A stretch of DNA of 64,000 bases from Arthrobacter alpinus (GTDB lineage: Bacteria; Actinomycetota; Actinomycetes; Actinomycetales; Micrococcaceae), in the NCBI RefSeq assembly GCF_900105965.1, contig NZ_FNTV01000002.1:248001-312000 (forward strand), written 5' to 3'. The notes beneath the pieces were generated by a model. It ran no database searches, was not told the DNA's origin, and saw only the letters and a list, made by a program, of their open reading frames with translations. Within the stretch, counting starts at the first letter, position 1, and each line of letters starts with the position of its first letter. Positions 25,741 through 35,007 of the stretch are shown here, one piece after another. A program made the position numbers and the translations under genes.

Positions 25741-26373
25741 TTACAGCGGCCCGTTCGCCAGGATCTCGCTGTCGCGGATGACGACGCGCACTCGGTCGCC
25801 GTCTATGATGGCCGAGACTCCGACGGGAAGTGGCAGCGCTCGTGCGACCGCTGCCCGAAGCTGTAGCACTCGCCATGCGGGCAGGCGGACGAGTTCGTCG
25901 GGTTGCCACGACTTCGCGCGGTCCGCCGGCGGGAAGGGCTCGATGAACCAGCCGCTGTCGCCCGGGGTGGTCGAGCTGATACGCGACATCGACAGCATGG
26001 ATTCGGCCTCCCACTCCCTGACGCAGATGACGGCATCGTCGAACCCCACGTCCTCGGGTTGCACCTCAGCGGCGGTGATTATGCTCGACTGACCGACAGT
26101 GAGCGCTATAGCCGCCGTGATGACGTCCGAACGGTCCGTCCGCGGGTTTCTGGCGTAGTCGGGCGACGTGACAACGAAACCGCCGTCTCTCTCGGAAAGG
26201 TAGAGCGGCCCCCAGCCGAGCCAGAGCTCGTAACCATCGAACCAGTCAGCGCGCAGGCGCTCGAACTCGCCGAGCAGCCCATCGATCATCGGCTGCAGCT
26301 CTGCTGCAGCCGTCGCCGTCAGCCGTGTTCCCGCGACATCGCGTGTGATCGTTTTCATCTCAGATGCCGTCAT
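25741..26373 (-). CDS. Imm33/DUF2185-like immunity protein
   Basis: 210 residues from ATG 26373 (AGGAG upstream). A C-terminal segment FDDAVICVREWEAESMLSMS then TTPGDSGWFIEPFPP fits the Imm33/DUF2185 pattern, in which a conserved DSGW closes the domain. The N-terminal half (GYELWLGWGPLYLSERDGGF) is not recognised. It precedes the tandem-domain protein by 42 bases in the same direction. Together they look like an orphan immunity cassette, which protects against toxins of related strains. Confidence 0.5.
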   Translation of the reverse strand: MTASEMKTITRDVAGTRLTATAAAELQPMIDGLLGEFERLRADWFDGYELWLGWGPLYLSERDGGFVVTSPDYARNPRTDRSDVITAAIALTVGQSSIITAAEVQPEDVGFDDAVICVREWEAESMLSMSRISSTTPGDSGWFIEPFPPADRAKSWQPDELVRLPAWRVLQLRAAVARALPLPVGVSAIIDGDRVRVVIRDSEILANGPL

Positions 26374-26588
26374 AAAGTCGTTGCTCCTGGTAGTTCCTCG
26401 ATGCATTCGGCAGTGTGTTAACGGCCAAGCGAGCCAGATGTAGTGACGAGACGCGAATTGGGTTTCTACCCGTCGTTTTCGATGGTCGAGGCTTTGTGAC
26501 ACGATATTGCTCGTTTTATGTAGCGAGCCCGGATCAAGGAAACTGTTTCGTGGCGGAAGGCCACTTTAGGGCTGTGTCGATGGGGTTT

Positions 26589-26840
26589 TTACGCCAGTTG
26601 TCGCTTGTAATCGAAACTCCAGTCGCCGTTAGGGAACTGGTGGCAGGGCAAGGTGAGATAACCTTTCTTGGCGTATTGATCCTTCCAGTAATAGCAAGCG
26701 TTGGAAGAGACTTTGGCGTAGGCGGTGAACCCTGCCGGAGTTGCGGAGGAAGCGGGGGCGACAGCCACGCTCAGGCCGAGCAGAATGCCACAAGCCAAGA
26801 TGATTGAAAAGAGGCGCTGCCTGAAAGATGCATTTTTCAT
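26589..26840 (-). CDS. small secreted protein
   Basis: 83 residues with a strong ribosome site (AAGGAG, six bases before ATG 26840) and a Sec signal (LFSIILACGILLGLSVAVAP, cleavage near ATPA). The mature part of about 48 residues has two Cys (SSNACYYWKD, LTLPCHQFP) and many aromatic residues. Like the 21236 product in size and plan, but with little sequence identity. Function unknown. Confidence 0.6.
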   Translation of the reverse strand: MKNASFRQRLFSIILACGILLGLSVAVAPASSATPAGFTAYAKVSSNACYYWKDQYAKKGYLTLPCHQFPNGDWSFDYKRQLA

Positions 26841-26918
26841 GCGGAACTCCTTGTTGACGTTTAAGAAAGGGAAAGTCCAATAGGGTCTCCCTGCGAGTCT
26901 AAGGAAACCAGGCGAGAC

Positions 26919-26946
26919 CCGCTATGGGTAGCAGTGCCCATAGCGG
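26919..26946. terminator. 10-bp perfect hairpin
   Basis: CCGCTATGGG (26919-26928) pairs with CCCATAGCGG (26937-26946). On the minus strand it overlaps the end of the small frame at 26922-27047. No T-run. Confidence 0.4.
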
Positions 26947-27047
26947 TAGTAGGCAGAGTCATAGGGGCGCAGCAATGGATTTGCCTTCCCGCGTGGATGC
27001 TCGGTGATGTCCGCCTCCCACAGTTCGTCCGCCAACTCATCGATCAC
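26922..27047 (-). CDS. short open frame, possible gene tail relic
   Basis: 41 codons from GTG 27047 read IDELADELWEADITEHPRGK and then NPLLRPYDSAYYRYGHCYP. Composition looks like real protein, with Tyr/Pro-rich end. A stop closes the frame just upstream, and I do not recognise it; it may be the end of a lost gene. Confidence 0.3.
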   Translation of the reverse strand: MIDELADELWEADITEHPRGKANPLLRPYDSAYYRYGHCYP

Positions 27048-27511
27048 CGGTCAAGATTCTTCTGGGCGGGGTTTGCCCTGGCCGAGATGCTTCGCTGCTC
27101 GTTCGGGGTCTCTACTTCATTCTCAATTCCCGTTAATATCTTCGAATATTTGTCAAATCAACACTTCCCAGTGGCGACTACATGACTGACCGCAGTGAGA
27201 CCAGTTGCTGGTTTATTGCCTCCATGATTGCCCGGCCCCAAGTCGCGGCATCTGCGACTCTTGCGCCCCCGAATGATGCGTACTTCCAAGGGCAGGTTCC
27301 GGATCCAAGGCTGGAAACCCTACTGTGCTTCGTAGACAATCCCTACTAACGGATGTCCCGGTGCCTATAAGTCAATCATTTTCGGTCGACGTAATAACTT
27401 TTAACGACAAAAAGACGTGCCTCATAAAGCGGCTACACTTTAGCGACGCAAAATATGGTTGGATTCAAGCGCACGACATGAGGTGCCTAAGGGTGACAGA
27501 TTAACGGGGCA
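27048..27511. other. non-coding stretch
   Basis: AT-rich in parts (27120-27180, 27370-27440). No convincing gene; likely carries the promoter for the plus-strand operon starting at 27512. Confidence 0.35.
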
Positions 27512-27718
27512 TTGGGCGCGAACTTCATTTGGGAACTCGCTGGCGAAGCGACGACGGGCCGCATCATGCTCTACATTGGTCCGGCGCACGCGCAGACCGA
27601 CAGGGAGCTTGAAATTCTCGTCCATGAGTACCCTGGCACCAGTCCTGAGGCGGAGATCTGCCACGCCATGGAGCCAAGCCCGATATTCCGACGACTGCGA
27701 GAGGAGAACCAAAAATGA
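27512..27718 (+). CDS. hypothetical small protein
   Basis: 68 residues from TTG 27512 (an alternative inner start is possible). It overlaps the next gene by ATGA, which supports it. The sequence LYIGPAHAQTDRELEILVHE is not recognised. First of three coupled plus-strand genes. Confidence 0.4.
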   Translation: MGANFIWELAGEATTGRIMLYIGPAHAQTDRELEILVHEYPGTSPEAEICHAMEPSPIFRRLREENQK

Positions 27719-28017
27719 CTGAAACAATGATTGACTACGAGGCGCTCATAGAACGCCTACACGGTGACGAACCCATCACCGGCGTAGGGGAAACCTTGCG
27801 CGGACACGCAGCGGCAGCCGCCGGACATGCCATGTTGTTGGGTGAGTATGGCAGCGACAAGGCCAAGCGTGGCCCCTCCCCTACCGTGCGCGGACGCATT
27901 GCCGAGCACGAATATGCCGCCCTGGAACAGCTCGAAGTACGCACCGGCGAAAGCGAAAGCGCCCTAGTGCGTGTAGCCGTGCACATGCTCCTGCAGATGC
28001 ACCAAGTAGCCAGCTGA
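27715..28017 (+). CDS. small putative ribbon-helix-helix DNA-binding protein
   Basis: 100 residues. The C-terminal VRGRIAEHEYAALEQLEVRT followed by SESALVRVAVHMLL resembles a ribbon-helix-helix domain (strand, helix, turn, helix), as in MobC-like and antitoxin proteins. The N-terminal part (LHGDEPITGVGETLRG) is not recognised. It sits between a small unknown and an HNH-like gene; the next start lies 5 bases after the stop. Possibly a regulator or a mobilisation accessory protein. Confidence 0.5.
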   Translation: MTETMIDYEALIERLHGDEPITGVGETLRGHAAAAAGHAMLLGEYGSDKAKRGPSPTVRGRIAEHEYAALEQLEVRTGESESALVRVAVHMLLQMHQVAS

Positions 28018-28021
28018 TCAT

Positions 28022-28492
28022 GTGCAGCAATCTGCCGTAGATCGGTTTAGGTCCATTGTCCTTAAGGGTCCTGGTCCAGATGCACACTGGCTGTTCCTTG
28101 GGGCCGTTGCTGACGATGGTTATGGCCGCTATTTCCTGCGTCAGAACGGGTGCGACACTTCTGCGCGTCCGCACCGCTACGCGTATGAGCTGGCCATAGG
28201 TGTTCGCTTGGGTGAGGGTGAGGTGTTGCGGCATATGTGCAATATCCCGATCTGTGTCCGCCCGGACCCGGGACACTTGATAGCCGGCATGCAGCGGGAG
28301 AACGTGCTTGACCGCGTGTGGGATGGCCGTCACGCCAACGGCGCCACCTGGCGGTGGCGAGGTGTGGGGCGGGAGATCTTTGCCGCCCGTTCATGTGCCT
28401 TGCGGGACGCTGCCTTGGAACACGGTTGGGGCTTGGAGATTCTGGGTCCGTTGATGAGCGGGGCAGATCCTGACGCGCCTCCATTGTTCTAG
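28022..28492 (+). CDS. HNH-like nuclease of plasmid/phage type
   Basis: 156 residues from GTG 28022. The region PHRYAYELAIGVRLGEGEVL then RHMCNIPICVRPDPGHLIAG followed by MQRENVLDRV has the layout of a His-Cys/HNH fold: a leading RH, two Cys (MCNIPICV), an HL pair, then N. These proteins nick or cut DNA and often occur in phages and plasmids. Its 3' end overlaps the convergent gene at 28489 by 4 bases. Confidence 0.6.
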   Translation: MQQSAVDRFRSIVLKGPGPDAHWLFLGAVADDGYGRYFLRQNGCDTSARPHRYAYELAIGVRLGEGEVLRHMCNIPICVRPDPGHLIAGMQRENVLDRVWDGRHANGATWRWRGVGREIFAARSCALRDAALEHGWGLEILGPLMSGADPDAPPLF

Positions 28493-28848
28493 CCCAGTAA
28501 GCCCTCGGGAAGCCATGCTTGACGATTCCTTTTTCCCTTAATCCTGCCCAGCGCGCGCAGGAACTCGTCACCGTTTTGAACCTCGGCGGTCTCTGGCGGA
28601 TAGGCGCACAGTTCCCCTGCACGGGGCCAGTCCATCAGTACCGCGAAGACACGATCACGCACGATGGTTGTTTTCATGGGACGGTCCTGCTCTGCTGCAC
28701 TTTCACGGGCCGCAAGCCGCCATTGGTTACTGGTTGCCGTCAGGTCCGCCTCATCGATGAACGAGTATCCGCGAGACGCCAGCTGCCGGCCGATCTCGGC
28801 CCGCAGGTCAGAAATAACTGATTCTCGATCGATTTCCAAAATATTCAT
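28489..28848 (-). CDS. hypothetical protein
   Basis: 119 residues from ATG 28848 (GTG 28884 is possible). Not recognised. Acidic first half (ILEIDRESVISDLRAEIGRQ) and a second half with RDRVFAVLMDWPRAGELCAY, ending QAWLPEGLLG. Convergent with the HNH-like gene. Soluble, cytosolic. Confidence 0.45.
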   Translation of the reverse strand: MNILEIDRESVISDLRAEIGRQLASRGYSFIDEADLTATSNQWRLAARESAAEQDRPMKTTIVRDRVFAVLMDWPRAGELCAYPPETAEVQNGDEFLRALGRIKGKRNRQAWLPEGLLG

Positions 28849-28939
28849 GAAAAAAGAGCCTACAGAACACTCCGAAACGATCACGTTTAGGATGTCATAA
28901 CAAGCACTGTGTCCCGTGCATCGTAGGCTTGGAACCGTA

Positions 28940-28984
28940 GCCCTGCCAGGCGACCGCTATGACCCCGGCAGGGCCTTTTTCTTG
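28940..28984 (+). terminator. rho-independent terminator
   Basis: GCCCTGCC (28940-28947) pairs with GGCAGGGC (28967-28974), followed by CTTTTTCTT. It could end transcripts from the 27512-28492 operon that read past the convergent gene. Confidence 0.65.
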
Positions 28985-29265
28985 CCCTCACGGGGGTGCA
29001 AATCCGAGGCGAGCTTCCATTGTATTTCAGGGCGGCCTGGTACTCGCAGGCTCGCACCAGGCTAAAGAGCGTCCGTTGCGCGACCAAGTGTCGGACGGAT
29101 GATCCCGGTGGTGGGCAGGCGTGCGGGTGCCGTCTCGGCAAGGGAGCGGGCGTTTCCCGCTTTTGCCTCGGACTGGTCAACTGCGGGGAGTTGTCCCCAT
29201 TGCGGGTCCTGAATAGACAATGCAATACTTTGCAAGTCTAGGTAAATCCATTCAATGGGGGAATT
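28985..29265. other. intergenic, promoter of lipoprotein gene
   Basis: No gene recognised. Leads to the GTG start at 29266, preceded by GGGGGAA. Confidence 0.3.
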
Positions 29266-30000
29266 GTGCGTATCAATTATGTAGTGAAGATCAGCGGCCT
29301 TGCGGCGGCCGGATTGCTGGCCCTGACCGCCTGCAGCGGCGCAACAGCTGACTCGACGACGGGTGGTTCCGAATCATCGTCGGCCTCTTCACCGTCGACG
29401 TCCTCATCTGCGTCCGCTCCTGCCTCGGCATCCGCTTCAGCCTCGGCGGGAGCAGATACTTCCTCAGGTGCTTATAAGGTTGCCGCCTGGGCGCTGCCCA
29501 TCACTGACACGGGCGACAAACTCGGCACTTTGAAGGGCGAGAGTTTTAGCGTAGACATCTACCAGGTAGCCACGGATGTCGCGTCTAAGGACAGCATGTT
29601 CGTGGACAAGGAAACTAATGAAAACCTGCTCAAGAAGGGCGAGCCTGTGGTGTACCTGAACTACGTGGTCACCAACACCTCATCGGCGGAGGTGCCTCTG
29701 AGCCACTCATTGATCACGCCAAAGGCCGAATACACGGACTGGAAATACCTTGGCGGCATGCCGTCAGACTCCAGCAGTGACGGGTTCAAGAAGCATGGGC
29801 TGAGCAGCTCCGGCGTGAAGTTGAAGGAAAAGGACCCATTCATCCTGAAGCCAGGTGAGTCCTTCAACATCGCTGAGAACTTTGCCTATACCGCCGGTAA
29901 GGAAACGCAGATCACGGCGACCATGACACCGCAAGACGCAACCGGAGATCTTGATCATGACAAGAAGGAAAAAGCGGAAACAACCGTCACACTGAAATAA
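29266..30000 (+). CDS. lipoprotein with Ser/Ala linker and DUF4352-like domain
   Basis: 244 residues. The signal region ends with LLALTACSG, a lipobox with Cys23, so the protein is lipid-anchored outside the membrane. A long low-complexity linker of Ser and Ala (about 30-68) holds it away from the surface. The folded part (VAAWALPITDTGDKLGTLKG, PVVYLNYVVTNTSSAEVPLS, FILKPGESFNIAENFAYTAG) is an immunoglobulin-like beta-sandwich, as in DUF4352-type lipoproteins. No ligand is known. A strong hairpin follows the stop. Confidence 0.7.
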   Translation: MRINYVVKISGLAAAGLLALTACSGATADSTTGGSESSSASSPSTSSSASAPASASASASAGADTSSGAYKVAAWALPITDTGDKLGTLKGESFSVDIYQVATDVASKDSMFVDKETNENLLKKGEPVVYLNYVVTNTSSAEVPLSHSLITPKAEYTDWKYLGGMPSDSSSDGFKKHGLSSSGVKLKEKDPFILKPGESFNIAENFAYTAGKETQITATMTPQDATGDLDHDKKEKAETTVTLK

Positions 30001-30012
30001 CTTGTGTCACCC

Positions 30013-30046
30013 TTGCCCCTGCCAGCTCTAGTGCTGGCAGGGGCAA
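30013..30046 (+). terminator. 14-bp perfect hairpin after lipoprotein gene
   Basis: TTGCCCCTGCCAGC (30013-30026) pairs with GCTGGCAGGGGCAA (30033-30046), loop TCTAGT, 12 bases after the stop. No T-run, common for high-GC actinobacteria. Confidence 0.7.
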
Positions 30047-30234
30047 CCACAACTTCATTGCGATGCTGCCCTTTCCTAACGGTTATTCGCTAGCTCCGGA
30101 TCAGCCAATAACCGTTAGAGAAAATGACGGATGGGCCGCTTGTGCGTGCTCGGAATATGAGGTCGATCGCACCGCGCTTCCTCGTAATGAGCGGAGTCGC
30201 AAGAGTAATTTCCAAACTTTAGATCGGCGAATCA

Positions 30235-31356
30235 GTGGAAAATTTTGGGCAAGATCCCCAGCACCAGCGCCCAGTGGGCGCGCCCGTAGACCCGGAGGCC
30301 CCTTCCCGTCTGGCTTCCCACGACATTGACATAGCGCCCGCCGGGGTCAAGATTGACGGCGTCCCGGTTGGCGAAATGACGGTTGCTAGGTTTACGCACT
30401 TCCTTGGTCAGCCTCGCGTGGTTGAGCCAGCTTTAAAAGAGTCCGATGCTCACGGAAACTTACCAAAGACTCGGGTGATTTGGGACACCTCGGGTGTGAT
30501 GGTCTGGGTGAATGGTTCAGCGCAGGTAACAGAGATCTCAGTTCGGCTGGCAGAAGATCCGGAATGGGAGTCCCGCGTCAAATGGGACTTCGCTGAGCAC
30601 AGCCCGCGTGGAGTCTTCAGTGGAGTTTTTACCGTGGCAGGCAAGTCCCCCCTTGATGGGATCCCTGAGGAGAAACTGCGCGCCGCGTACCTGTTCTTAA
30701 AAAGAAGAACAGGGAACTGGAATGTGAGTTTCGCACTCACCGACGCCGTACAGCGGCTACCTGGGGCCACGGATTGGCGCGATCGAGTGGCAAAGACTGA
30801 GGCCGCTGGAACCGTCCCGCCCCTCCTCACAAGCCTCGCCCCATTCCGTGAAGTGACAATGTACTTCAAGCCAATACCTAAACCCAGCGGCAAGTGGAAG
30901 ATTCCCGCCGCAACCGAACCAGTCCTGACCTTGCCAAAACTACCCTTCCGGCTGGCAGTCATCCAGGAACTGATGTTCGAGCAGGATGAGTTGAAACCTC
31001 GATTCGACGTGAATGATTTCGCCGCAGACCAGGGTGCCCGCTCCTTCGATCCGCATACTTTTTACGATTCGCCAATTCCTGCTGTTCGCACCTGGTTCCG
31101 TAGGATCCCTATTCCCGCTCGCCTCGCTGAGAGGGTGCAGAAACTCACCTTCGACGGTGGAAACGACATCTATCTTCAACTCATACCGCAATGGGACGGC
31201 GAGGATGAGCAGTTCTTCATCACGACACTATCGGACGAGGAACTTGATCAATTTCCGAACCTTCGTACGGTTGAAGATCCCGCTGAGTTCCTCAGCCCCT
31301 CAGTAAGACGAAAGCTCGAATCCCGCGGCATCGTGGTCGACGGCCTAAATGACTGA
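30235..31356 (+). CDS. DUF6892/DUF7738-like protein
   Basis: 373 residues with two parts. The first (about 35-190) contains IKIDGVPVGEMTVARFTHFL and TRVIWDTSGVMVWVNG. The second (about 240-370) contains LPFRLAVIQELMFEQDELKP, IPAVRTWFRRIPIPARL and DGGNDIYLQLIPQWDGEDEQ. I recall this pairing from DUF7738 plus DUF6892 proteins of actinobacteria and proteobacteria, where they are suspected immunity proteins, but I cannot check that here. Cytosolic, single gene, with the spacer 30047-30234 before it. Confidence 0.5.
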   Translation: MENFGQDPQHQRPVGAPVDPEAPSRLASHDIDIAPAGVKIDGVPVGEMTVARFTHFLGQPRVVEPALKESDAHGNLPKTRVIWDTSGVMVWVNGSAQVTEISVRLAEDPEWESRVKWDFAEHSPRGVFSGVFTVAGKSPLDGIPEEKLRAAYLFLKRRTGNWNVSFALTDAVQRLPGATDWRDRVAKTEAAGTVPPLLTSLAPFREVTMYFKPIPKPSGKWKIPAATEPVLTLPKLPFRLAVIQELMFEQDELKPRFDVNDFAADQGARSFDPHTFYDSPIPAVRTWFRRIPIPARLAERVQKLTFDGGNDIYLQLIPQWDGEDEQFFITTLSDEELDQFPNLRTVEDPAEFLSPSVRRKLESRGIVVDGLND

Positions 31357-31991
31357 ATACTATTGGGCGCAGGGCGGTCGACCTCGCCGGGACGGACCTA
31401 GACTTTGACGGCGCTGACGGGGCTACCAATGGAACCGTTCCGCTGTGCCTGATAGTTCGGCTGGGTCCTCAAAAAACTGGGACTACAGGGAACTCCAAGC
31501 CAAAGACGTCGGAATCCTCCACCCAAGCTGCCCACGGGGGCAAAGCCGTTGAAGAAATCATATTTGGACCGCAATACAACCGAACTTTCGAGCATTTTTT
31601 ATGCCTAGAGTTGCCCGTGAAGAGCACCAAAAGGCGCCCGTCGAATCCACGACTTTGTCGATCAAAGGAATACACCACCGATCCACCTCAAGAAAATGGA
31701 GCCGGGATGCATTTGATGAGGTCCAGCCCGGTCAAGGTTCCTCCTGGGGTACTGGGTACTTTCAGAGCAACGGTGGCCCGGGCGGCTTGATCCTCTAAGC
31801 CCGAATTTCCGTATCGGTGCTCCTCAGACCCAACTTCCTGCATTGTCACGTCATGATTCTTTGCAAAGATACTCCTTAATAGATGAAGGGAGCATTCGAT
31901 GTTGGGGGTGTTCCCGCAGTTCAGGGCAGCAGCTTCTCCTATTTCTGAGGGGCAGCTGTTTGACACGTCTCCATTGACCGAAAGTGAAATT
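31357..31991. other. non-coding stretch
   Basis: Several short frames on both strands, none with protein-like pattern. A 92-codon minus frame at 31688-31966 may be an old gene fragment but was not recognised. Confidence 0.35.
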
Positions 31992-32827
31992 ATGGCCCAG
32001 TCTCAAAGCATGTTCGCAAACAGTCGAACCCTTCGGTTCGCAGCCATCTTCCTGGTAGCACCCGCGCTGGCATTGGGGGCTGCTCATCCGCACCAGCAGA
32101 CAAGCCAGCTGAATCACAGAATGCCACCGCGCCTTCCACAACCGTGCAGGCTCCAGCAGACGCTGCCAGCCTGGCTAAAACAGTCCAAGAGGCTGCCAGC
32201 AAGATCACTACCGTTTCCTTCACTTCGGAGGTGTCGGCGGCAGGGCAATCCATCTCCGGGAAGGGCCAGCAGAAGATGTCCGGCGGGAAGTTGGAGGCAG
32301 CCAATATCTCCCAAACTATGGGTGAAATAGGGCAGATAGAGATGATCCTTGTTGACAGTAAGGTCTACCTCAAGCTCCCCGCAGCCATGAAGGCGACCAC
32401 GGATGGCAAGCCCTGGGTTGAAGTTAGCGAGGCGAGTAGCGACCCCACGATAGCCGCGATGTGGACGAGCCTGAAGCCGACACTGGAAACATCACCCGTC
32501 GATACCTACTCAAACTTCATCCAGGCTACATCGTCCGTAACTCACGTCGGCGCGGAGGTAGTGGACGGGGTTAAAACCAACCACTACATCGTTGACGTTG
32601 ACCCCAGCAAACTTCCTGCAGGCAGCCAAGAGAAAACACAGCTCGAAGCCGCCGGCCTCACGTCAATCCCCACCGAAATGTGGATTGACGAGTCCGGGCG
32701 CCCTGTCAAGCTCACGCAGAAGTTGGCGGTCCAGGGACAGGCTCTTTCCACCACCATGACGTTCAGCGACTACGGCTCTCCTGCCGACATCTCAGCACCG
32801 CCCGCAGGGGAAATCAGCACCAGCTAG
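31992..32827 (+). pseudogene. LppX/LprG-like lipoprotein, frameshifted in its lipobox
   Basis: The ATG at 31992 starts a signal peptide (LRFAAIFLVAPALALG) that runs out of frame at a run of five Gs (32075-32079). One more G would give ALGGCSSAPADKPAESQ, a perfect lipobox joined to the downstream frame. That frame (QAPADAASLAKTVQEAASKI, VTHVGAEVVDGVKTNHYIVD, TEMWIDESGRPVKLTQKLAV) is a typical LppX/LprG-like lipid-binding lipoprotein of about 260 residues. As written, the mature domain could only be made from an internal start and would stay in the cytosol. It may be a slipped-strand switch, a mutation or a read error. Confidence 0.7.
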
Positions 32828-32917
32828 AACGCTTCGCACAGGCGCGCACACAGAATTGAACTGCTCCCCGAAAGTTGGACTGATTAATTCAGTTCCTTAC
32901 TTTCGGGGAGTTTTTCT

Positions 32918-33376
32918 ATGCCGCAACAAAGTTCCATGCCAGCCGACCAGCGGGTGGCTGCTGTCGATCTGTTCGAGGAGGGTTTCGGGCACAAGTCAGT
33001 ATCGGCGAGACTGGGTGTAGGTGCCCATGCTGTTCGCGGGCTTGAACGCCGGTACCGGATCTGGGGCATGGAAGCATTAATCGATAAGACGACTAAGAAG
33101 AGGTATTCCTTCGAGTTCAAGCTAGCGATTGTCCACCAGTTCCTCGAGGGCGAAGGGACTTTGACTGAGCTGGCCCAGATGCATCAGCTCAGTGCTACGA
33201 CGCTTCTGCGCAGATTGGGCAAGACCTATCGGGAGGAGGGTGCGGAGGGCTTGGGTCCCAAACCTATGGGCCGCCCCGCGTCCCATATACCCATAACCCG
33301 CCACCAGTTAAGAGAAACGAGACGGAAAAGCTGCGTGGTGAGATTCAGCGACTTCAGGCAGAGAACGCTTACCTAA
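32918..33376 (+). pseudogene. IS3 OrfA, frameshifted
   Basis: Two helix-turn-helix units are intact: VAAVDLFEEGFGHKSVSARL near the start and FKLAIVHQFLEGEGTLTELA in the middle, as in IS150-group OrfA. After MGRPA the frame is lost; the expected leucine-zipper end (RNETEKLRGEIQRLQAENAY) is in another frame from about 33300 to 33395. The protein could bind ends but not multimerise. Confidence 0.75.
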
Positions 33377-33424
33377 AAAAGTTCGGGCCTTGAGGAACCA
33401 AGCACGGCGCTGAAGGCCACCATC

Positions 33425-33805
33425 GTGCTCGACCTCAAGGCCTATCACCCGCTCAAGCTTCTCTTAGAAGTAGCCCAGCTGCCCCGCTCCGCATTCTTCT
33501 ACCACCAAACCGCCCGCCGTCGCCCTGACCCACAGGCGGAGCTTCGGGAACGAATCACTGAGATCCTTACACAGGCCCGGATACGCTACGGGCACAGGCG
33601 CGTTCACGTTGTCTTGGTGCGCCAAGGCTGGCATGTGGCGAAGAAGACCGTGCTGAAACTGATGCGCGCTGAGAAGCTCATTTGTAAGGTCCTCAGCCGG
33701 CGGCGGTACATCTATTGCAAAGGCCAGGTTGGTAAGATCGCTGAAAATCATCTCAAACGGGAGTTCAGTGCTCCAGCGCCGAATACCAAGTGGGTGACTG
33801 ACGCC
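33425..33805 (+). pseudogene. IS3 OrfB transposase, 3' truncated
   Basis: Reads LLLEVAQLPRSAFFYHQTAR, YGHRRVHVVLVRQGWHVAKK and FSAPAPNTKWVTD, the HTH_21 start and first DDE aspartate of IS3 OrfB. The rest of the catalytic core is gone; codons after 33805 belong to unrelated DNA read backwards through tnpC. Inactive. Confidence 0.8.
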
Positions 33806-33807
33806 AG

Positions 33808-34107
33808 TTTGGCTGTGAGCGTTCGAATGATGCTGCTGGTATCGAGACCCGATAGTTCCGTCCGCTCGCTGGTGATGGCGGTACGTCTGATTGGCGATTG
33901 TTGATCACGCAACTTCATTATGCGGGCTCGTAGTTCCGGAACCCGGTAGAGGAAATCTTTCGATACGCCAGCGGCGGCGGCGACACCTTCAAACGTCACT
34001 GGTGCTTGAGCGCGCAGGACGGCCTTGAGACCCTTTTCGGCCCGCAGTATGGCGGCGTCGTGTTTCGCGCGGGCCGCGTGGCGCAGGTTTTCTGGGTTGC
34101 CCCTCAT
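33808..34107 (-). pseudogene. TnpC/DUF6262-like transposition accessory protein, 3' truncated
   Basis: From ATG 34107 (overlapping the tnpB stop, ATGA) the frame reads MRGNPENLRHAARAKHDAAI, then VTFEGVAAAAGVSKDFLYRV and PELRARIMKLRDQQ. This fits the DUF6262 accessory proteins that follow tyrosine recombinases in Tn554-type elements. Around 33808 the gene is replaced by IS3 sequence; the frame stays open to 33748 by chance. Confidence 0.7.
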
Positions 34108-34999
34108 GCGGACCACCCAGGTTGTCGGGTTGGTCGAGTGTTCTGGTCCCCTGCTGTGCGGACACTCACCGCTGGGGCAGCGACGGCTACATCGGTCGTT
34201 GTAGCGTCGTTCTCGAGAGTATTGATGATGCTGGTCAGTGCTTGTTGCTCCCGGCGCCGCAGGGTCAGCCAGACATGGTTTTTGACCATTGCTTCGCCGG
34301 TTCGGTGTCGGTGCGCTTCCTGGCGTTTGTCGATTAGCGAGTCCAGGGAGACGAGTTCGCTTTTGTGGATGTCCAGAAATCGTTCGTCAGTAACGAAGGG
34401 GTTGCAGGTCAGGCAGGCGTTGCCCTTCTCGCAGGTTTTCGCTGGGGGCAGGGTGCACCAGCCGTTGGGGAGGACCCTGTCAGTGCGGGAGTCCAAGAGG
34501 ATCAGGTCATAGAGGTCCTCCGCGTTGACCGATACTGGGGTTGCTTCGCTGGTGATCTCCTTGTATTTGAGGAATTCCGCTTTCGCCGTGAAGTCCAATG
34601 TTTGGGCGTAATGCATAGTCATTTCCGGTGTCGTGTGTCCCAGATAGAGCTGTACTATATGCAGCGGGACGCCGCCGTTGAGCAGACTGATTGCCTTGGT
34701 GTGGCGGAAGCGATGTGTCTTGCGCAGATTCAGGGGGCGGCCGGCGTCATCCGTTAGGTGAGAACGGTCAACAAGTTTTTCCAGTTGTTTCCTCAAGACG
34801 TGGGTGAGGTACAGATTCTGGCTACGGAGGTTGTTGTAGGTGCGCACGAATAGGTCTGGAGGGTCCAGAGTGGTGCCTGTTTTCGCTAAACGCGCCTTCA
34901 GCCAGAGCTGCTGCTCTACAACGAGGTCGACAACTTCCTGGTCGACGAAGATCGTGTCCGGCTCACCAATGACACACTCCAAGACGTTAAAGACAGCGA
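34104..34999 (-). pseudogene. Tn554-type tyrosine recombinase (TnpB-like), 5' truncated
   Basis: The catalytic C-terminal half is present: THRFRHTKAISLLNGGVPLH, IVQLYLGHTTPEMTMHYAQ (His-x-x-Arg, His and the nucleophile Tyr). A Cys-rich region (CEKGNACLTCNPFV) follows, as in TnpB of Tn554-like elements. Upstream of about 35000 the frame is open but has no recombinase pattern, since it runs backwards through a SRAP remnant. The N-terminal core-binding domain and the first catalytic Arg are missing. Confidence 0.75.
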
Positions 35000-35007
35000 C
35001 GCACGAG

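Larger units (their letters stand above)
32857..33805 (+). mobile_element. truncated IS3-family (IS150-group) element
   Basis: The left end is TGAACTGCTCCCCGAAAGTT at 32857, near the start of the transposase genes and like IS150-group ends. OrfA and part of OrfB follow. The right end is missing: the element stops in the middle of OrfB at about 33805, where it meets the remains of tnpC. Confidence 0.75.
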
